Assembly (NCBI RefSeq): GCF_002291445.1
Contig: NZ_CP014137.1
Location: 1,364,001 to 1,428,000, forward strand
Source: Brenneria goodwinii
GTDB taxonomy: Bacteria; Pseudomonadota; Gammaproteobacteria; Enterobacterales; Enterobacteriaceae
Reading direction: 5' to 3'
DNA length: 64,000 bases
The position numbers and the translations under genes were made by a program. The notes under the pieces are model-generated. The model was not told where the DNA came from and ran no database searches. It saw nothing but the letters and a program-made list of their open reading frames with translations. This document shows, in pieces, positions 59,877 through 64,000 of the stretch; positions within the stretch are counted from its first letter, which is position 1, and each line of letters begins with the position of its first letter.

Positions 59877-61445
59877 ATGAAACTAAAAACTCGAATTATA
59901 TTGTTGTGCGGTGCAATGCTACTGGGATTATTGGTGCTTTCGGCCGTAGCATTAAATACCTTGTATTCGTCAATGATGAAGGAACGTATCGGGCAACTTA
60001 CCACGCTGGTGGAGTTGGCCAAGGCTTCAGCGCAAAAAAGCTATGAACGGGAGAAGGCCGGCCAGCTTTCGCATAAGGATGCGCTCAATGAAGCCAAACG
60101 CGCCATCGGCAGTTTTCATCAGGGCAATCGCTATTTCTTCGTGCTGGGCTACAGCGACGATGTGAACTATGTACACCCCGACGCCAATCGTGTCGGTATC
60201 GTTGATGCGAATGGCGGCCGGGAAGCAGGGGAACGCAACCGGGCGGCTCTGCAGGGGAAGACCTTCGGCATGACGCAGGGCAAGGGCATGCGTCCCGGCG
60301 CTCAGGAACTGGTCGATAAAATTTACATTATCACCCGCTTCGAACCCTATGACTGGATCATCGGCACCGGCGACTATATTGATGATATTCAGCAGACATT
60401 CTGGCATAACGCCCTCAGGCTGCTGGCGATTGTCGTGGCGCTGCTGGTAGTGATTTCTCTGCTGGCCTGGAACATGCTGCGTACGCTTTTGCGCCAGCTA
60501 GGCGGAGAGCCGCAATATGCGGTTGAAGTGGTGCGTCAGATTGCCGACGGCAATCTGGTGGTGGAGGTGCAGACCCGAACCGGCGACCAGACCAGCATTT
60601 TGTACGCCATTCGCGCCATGCGCGATAATCTTTCCCGCCTGGTGAGTCAGGTGCGCAACAGCACCAACTCCATCACCACCGCCTCGATGGAGATTGCTTC
60701 CGGCAACGAAGATTTGTCATCGCGTACGGAATCGCAGGCCAGCGCGCTGGAGCAGACGGCGGCGGCAATGGAACAGTTGACCTCCACCGTGCAAAACAAT
60801 GCGGAGAATGCGCGTCATGCCAATGAGCTGGCGCAGTCTGCCTCCGGTGTGGCCGGACGCGGTGGTTCGGTCGTCAAGCAGGTGGTGGATACCATGGATT
60901 CGATCAATGCCTCGTCGCGTAAAGTGGTGGACATCATTGGGGTGATCGACAGTATTGCCTTCCAGACCAATATCCTGGCGCTTAACGCCGCGGTGGAAGC
61001 GGCGCGCGCCGGAGAGCAGGGGCGCGGCTTCGCGGTGGTGGCGAGCGAGGTGCGTACATTGGCGCAGCGTTCCGCGTCCGCCGCCAAAGAGATCAAAGGC
61101 CTGATCGATGACTCGGTGTCCAAGGTCACTGAGGGAACCGATCTGGTGAAACACGCCGGTTCCACCATGAGTGAAATTGTTGAGAGCGTGCAGCGCGTCA
61201 CCGCGATGGTGGCGGAGATTAGCGCGGCCAGCGAGGAGCAGAGCTCCGGCATCAAGCAGGTAAATCTGGCGGTGTCCCAGATGGACCAGAGTACGGAGCA
61301 GAATGCGGCGCTGGTGCTGCAAGCCCTGGCGGCCGCCAAATCGCTGAGCGATCAGGCGCAGGATCTCTCGCGCACGGTCGATCGGTTCCGAACGGACGAA
61401 TCCGACTCAGCCGATTATCTGCCGGCCTTGGCGCATCAGGGCTGA
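59877..61445 (+). CDS. Methyl-accepting chemotaxis protein with single Cache domain
   Basis: A 522-residue chemoreceptor from ATG 59877 (nine residues shorter than the longest frame). TM1 is about residues 7-29. A periplasmic sCache_2-type domain (about 35-180) shows GNRYFFVLGYSDDVNYVHPD and PYDWIIGTGDYIDDIQQTF. TM2 is about 188-208, then HAMP, then the MA signalling domain with the hairpin tip AFQTNILALNAAVEAARAGE and FAVVASEVRTLAQRSASAAK. There is no NWETF-type pentapeptide at the C terminus. It signals through CheW/CheA. The ligand is unknown, although sCache receptors often sense small organic acids. A sigma-28 promoter precedes it. Confidence 0.92.
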   Translation: MKLKTRIILLCGAMLLGLLVLSAVALNTLYSSMMKERIGQLTTLVELAKASAQKSYEREKAGQLSHKDALNEAKRAIGSFHQGNRYFFVLGYSDDVNYVHPDANRVGIVDANGGREAGERNRAALQGKTFGMTQGKGMRPGAQELVDKIYIITRFEPYDWIIGTGDYIDDIQQTFWHNALRLLAIVVALLVVISLLAWNMLRTLLRQLGGEPQYAVEVVRQIADGNLVVEVQTRTGDQTSILYAIRAMRDNLSRLVSQVRNSTNSITTASMEIASGNEDLSSRTESQASALEQTAAAMEQLTSTVQNNAENARHANELAQSASGVAGRGGSVVKQVVDTMDSINASSRKVVDIIGVIDSIAFQTNILALNAAVEAARAGEQGRGFAVVASEVRTLAQRSASAAKEIKGLIDDSVSKVTEGTDLVKHAGSTMSEIVESVQRVTAMVAEISAASEEQSSGIKQVNLAVSQMDQSTEQNAALVLQALAAAKSLSDQAQDLSRTVDRFRTDESDSADYLPALAHQG

Positions 61446-61467
61446 TTTATTTGTTGTTTAGCGTGAA

Positions 61468-61600
61468 AGCAGATCCCCGCCTACTGCCGCGGGGATGACG
61501 GGGGGAAACTGGCGGGGGATGACGAGGGGAAACTGGCGGGGGATGACGAGGGGAAACAGGCGGGGACGGCGAGGGGAAATTAGCAGGGATGAAGGGAGAG
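61468..61600. repeat. Inverted REP-like unit and degenerate GC-rich tandem repeat
   Basis: ATCCCCGC-n8-GCGGGGAT near 61471-61494 is the dyad of the 13.7 kb array in the opposite orientation. It is followed by three or four imperfect copies of GGCGGGGGATGACGAGGGGA-like sequence (period about 24). It lies between two convergent genes and may end both transcripts. Confidence 0.75.
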
Positions 61601-61658
61601 GTGCCACCTCCGCAGATCACCGCCTTGGCGAGGTGGCATCTCAGCAACCGCGTCACCG

Positions 61659-64000
61659 TTACCGGCGCGTTTGAGCCAGTTGCAATTCCTGAATGATGGC
61701 GAGCGCGGCATCGGTATCGAAGGCGTTCATGGCGTCGCTTAGCGGTTGAGCCTGCGGACCAAGTCGAGCGCGATGGCGGGCCAGCAGCGCATCGAACAGA
61801 TCGAATGCAGCCATGTCGCTGTTCTGCAACGCGTCGGCCAGTTCTGTCAACGCCTGCGCCAACGCGTTGTTATCCGTGGCCGCCACGCCGTCATCCGCGG
61901 GGGCAGGGGTGTTCGCATACGCTTCGTTTGTCTCGCCATGCTGCCGTAACCACGCCTGCTGCGCCGCCAGCGCGCGCGTCAGCGTTGCGGGCAACGCCGC
62001 CGCCAGTCGCTCCAGCGCCGGACGATCTTCGCCGTCCCTGACATTCTGTTCGATAGCGGCGCAGCCTGCCATCAACAGGCGGGCGCCGGTAGCGGCGGCG
62101 GTGCTCTTGAGCTGATGCGCGGCGTCACCCGCTTCGGCCAGACGCCCCTCCGCCAGCGCCCGCACGATACGCTGCGTGAGTCGTTGGGCCGCCGGGGCGA
62201 AATCACGCAGTAGCTGAATATAAAATCCCCGATCTTGCCCCAGTCGTTGCAGCGCATCCGCGCTATCCAGTACGGCTGGCGCCGTCGATGGCGCTTCCGG
62301 CGCTACGAGCGCTGTCGCCGCGGTGACCACGCGTCCTATGTGGCGCAGAATAATGTCTATCAGTTCCTCCATATGGAACGGTTTGCCGATATGGCCGTTC
62401 ATACCGGCTGCCAGGCAGGCTTCCCGGTCCGACTGCATGGCATTGGCGGTCATGGCGACGATCGGTAATCGGGCGAAGCGCGTTTCACTACGGATCGCCT
62501 GCGTGGCTTGCAAACCGTCCATTACCGGCATCTGCATATCCATTAGCACCAGATCGTAGGCGTCCGGGGCGGCATCCAGCGCCTGAATGCTCTGCAATCC
62601 GTTGCCCACTACGCTTACCTGCGCGCCTTCGCGCGCCAGCAGACGGATCGCCACATCCTGATTGATTTCGTTATCTTCCACCAGCAGCAGCCGGAGGCCC
62701 GCCAGCCGGTGCTGTTGCGTCGGCGTATTGGAGGATTCCTGCCGGTATTTACCCTGAATGGCGCTCGCAATCATGGAAAATGTGAGCGGTTTGCACAACA
62801 TCGGCAGGCCGTCGCGCGGCGGGCAGGGGGTTGATGACAGCAGCAGTATCGCAGGCGGATTGGGTTCGGTTCGTAGCCGCGCCAACAGTTGCCGGTAGTC
62901 CGGCGTATCCACGCTCAGTAGCGCCAGCACCGGTTGCGGACCGGCGTCAAGTTTCGCCTGTGCGGATGTGATATCGCCGCAGGCAACCACCTGCCAGCCG
63001 CCGTAGTTCTCCAGCAGTTTACCGATTGCCGTGCGGGATACCGGATGCGGCTCCAGTAGCAATGCCCGTTCGTTTTCCCGCGCCAATTTACCGTTTGCCG
63101 CTAGATCGCCGTCCTGATGGGCCGTTACTGATGCGGTTTCAACCATTTCTCCTGAAATGTTTTTCACCGGCTGTAACCAGATTTGGAACCAGAAGCGGCT
63201 GCCGCGACCGGCTTCGCTTTGTACCTGCAGTTGACCGCCCATCAACGCCACCAAACGGTGACTGATGGCCAACCCCAGCCCGGTGCCGCCATAGCGGCGT
63301 GAAATGGAGGCTTCCGCCTGGCTGAAACCGGTGAAGATATAGGCTATGGCGTCCGCGTCGATACCGATGCCGCTGTCCTGCACCGCGAATTCCAGCAGTA
63401 CGCCTTGTTCGCCGCGTTGCAACTGGCGCAGTTGTATCCGGACTTCGCCTCTGGCGGTGAATTTAACCGCGTTGCCGCCCAGGTTGATCAGGATCTGCTT
63501 GAGCCGCAGCGCATCCCCCAGCAGCAATGGCGGAATGCCGGGGGCCAGTTCATACACCAGCTCCAGCCGCTTGCCGCCCAGCGTGCCGGATAAAATGGTG
63601 GAGACATCCGTCAGCAGATCCGCCAGTTTGAACGGCTCGGTATCCAGCGGCATCATGCCGGCTTCCACTTTAGAGAAATCGAGAATGTCGTTGAGAATGT
63701 CCAGCAACGAGCGCGCCGCACGTTCCATTTTGTGCAACAGATCGCGCTGCTCGGCGTTGATGGCGGTATGTTCGACCAACTGCATCATGCCCATGATGGC
63801 GTTCATCGGCGTACGAATTTCGTGGCTCATGTTAGCCAGAAAACGGCTCTTGCTGCGTGAGGCGGCATCGGCATTCTCCAGCGCCTGATGCAAGTCGGTG
63901 ACGTCGATCCAGAACAGCACCCGCATGCCGTCGACGGTGGTGACGCCGACGCGCTTGATCCAACGTCCGTTATTTAACTTTACCTGTTGATGGTGTTCGT
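61659..64000 (-). CDS. Hybrid sensor histidine kinase (PAS-HK-REC-HPt), 5' end beyond the window
   Basis: The frame stays open to 64000, so at least 780 residues are present and the N terminus is outside. Order: end of a PAS domain (NGRWIKRVGVTTVDG with LFWIDVTDL), HisKA with RFLANMSHEIRTPMNAIMGM (phospho-His), HATPase_c with LGGNAVKFT, VQDSGIGID and GGTGLGLAIS, a degenerate receiver without the acidic pocket, a true receiver (LLLVEDNEINQDVAIRLLA, phospho-Asp in LVLMDMQMPVMDG, Lys in IGKPFHMEEL), and an HPt domain (AGDAAHQLKSTAAATGA). It is a BarA/ArcB/EvgS-like phosphorelay kinase. Its partner regulator is not in the window. Confidence 0.92.
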   Translation of the reverse strand, partial: EHHQQVKLNNGRWIKRVGVTTVDGMRVLFWIDVTDLHQALENADAASRSKSRFLANMSHEIRTPMNAIMGMMQLVEHTAINAEQRDLLHKMERAARSLLDILNDILDFSKVEAGMMPLDTEPFKLADLLTDVSTILSGTLGGKRLELVYELAPGIPPLLLGDALRLKQILINLGGNAVKFTARGEVRIQLRQLQRGEQGVLLEFAVQDSGIGIDADAIAYIFTGFSQAEASISRRYGGTGLGLAISHRLVALMGGQLQVQSEAGRGSRFWFQIWLQPVKNISGEMVETASVTAHQDGDLAANGKLARENERALLLEPHPVSRTAIGKLLENYGGWQVVACGDITSAQAKLDAGPQPVLALLSVDTPDYRQLLARLRTEPNPPAILLLSSTPCPPRDGLPMLCKPLTFSMIASAIQGKYRQESSNTPTQQHRLAGLRLLLVEDNEINQDVAIRLLAREGAQVSVVGNGLQSIQALDAAPDAYDLVLMDMQMPVMDGLQATQAIRSETRFARLPIVAMTANAMQSDREACLAAGMNGHIGKPFHMEELIDIILRHIGRVVTAATALVAPEAPSTAPAVLDSADALQRLGQDRGFYIQLLRDFAPAAQRLTQRIVRALAEGRLAEAGDAAHQLKSTAAATGARLLMAGCAAIEQNVRDGEDRPALERLAAALPATLTRALAAQQAWLRQHGETNEAYANTPAPADDGVAATDNNALAQALTELADALQNSDMAAFDLFDALLARHRARLGPQAQPLSDAMNAFDTDAALAIIQELQLAQTRR

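Overview
The window looks like a chromosomal segment of a gamma-proteobacterium of the order Enterobacterales, most likely a plant- or insect-associated Pectobacteriaceae-type genome (Brenneria, Pectobacterium, Dickeya or Sodalis relatives). The pointers are ssuE, a His-rich yqjI-type PadR regulator, a FliA-type chemoreceptor promoter, Fur-like boxes and enterobacterial intergenic palindromes. The genus is an inference. I see no rRNA, tRNA or CRISPR array.

Positions 1-7200 are a degraded, partly AT-rich border. It holds the end of an FAD oxidoreductase and a chain of three gene remnants (MFS permease, PHP metallohydrolase, UgpC-type ATPase) stitched together by deletions. It also holds a secreted-looking or lectin-like protein made of three near-identical 77-residue repeats, an ssuE-like reductase, a MalY/PatB-type PLP enzyme, and a MITE with IS4/IS50-like ends.

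Positions 7200-58573 are a dense catabolic island. Six complete substrate-binding-protein-dependent ABC importers lie almost end to end, each in an operon with different enzymes. (a) 7204-13446 (-): dipeptide-type importer plus a CMD/AhpD peroxidase-like fusion, under a Fur-like box. (b) 14174-17460 (-): flavin monooxygenase, SDR and UroD-family protein. (c) 18185-27025 (+): polar amino-acid-type importer with N-carbamoyl-D-amino-acid hydrolase, an atypical DapA/NAL-family lyase, D-hydantoinase, hydantoin racemase, LysR regulator and an atypical SDR; this is a complete hydantoin-to-D-amino-acid route. (d) 27208-37343 (+): VOC protein, MDR oxidoreductase, thioesterase, a Tat-exported SBP with its importer, acyl-CoA ligase and SDR, with a convergent M20 amidohydrolase and a TetR/CerR-like regulator beyond it. 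(e) 39750-48161: DapA-family aldolase convergent with an operon of dipeptide-type importer, atypical SDR and D-amino-acid dehydrogenase. (f) 49173-58573 (+): MetQNI-type importer, M20 amidohydrolase and another DppABCDF-type importer. The shared logic, which is my inference, is uptake of amide-, hydantoin-, D-amino-acid- or acyl-linked compounds, followed by hydrolysis, oxidation, CoA activation or aldol cleavage inside the cell.

Positions 58677-64000 return to ordinary regulatory genes: yqjI with a clear operator/promoter, a single-Cache chemoreceptor behind a sigma-28 promoter, and the 3' part of a large hybrid sensor kinase that runs off the window. Palindromic REP-like repeats punctuate the window at 13671-14195, 40722-40787 and 61468-61600. 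One has replaced the end of the UroD-family gene.
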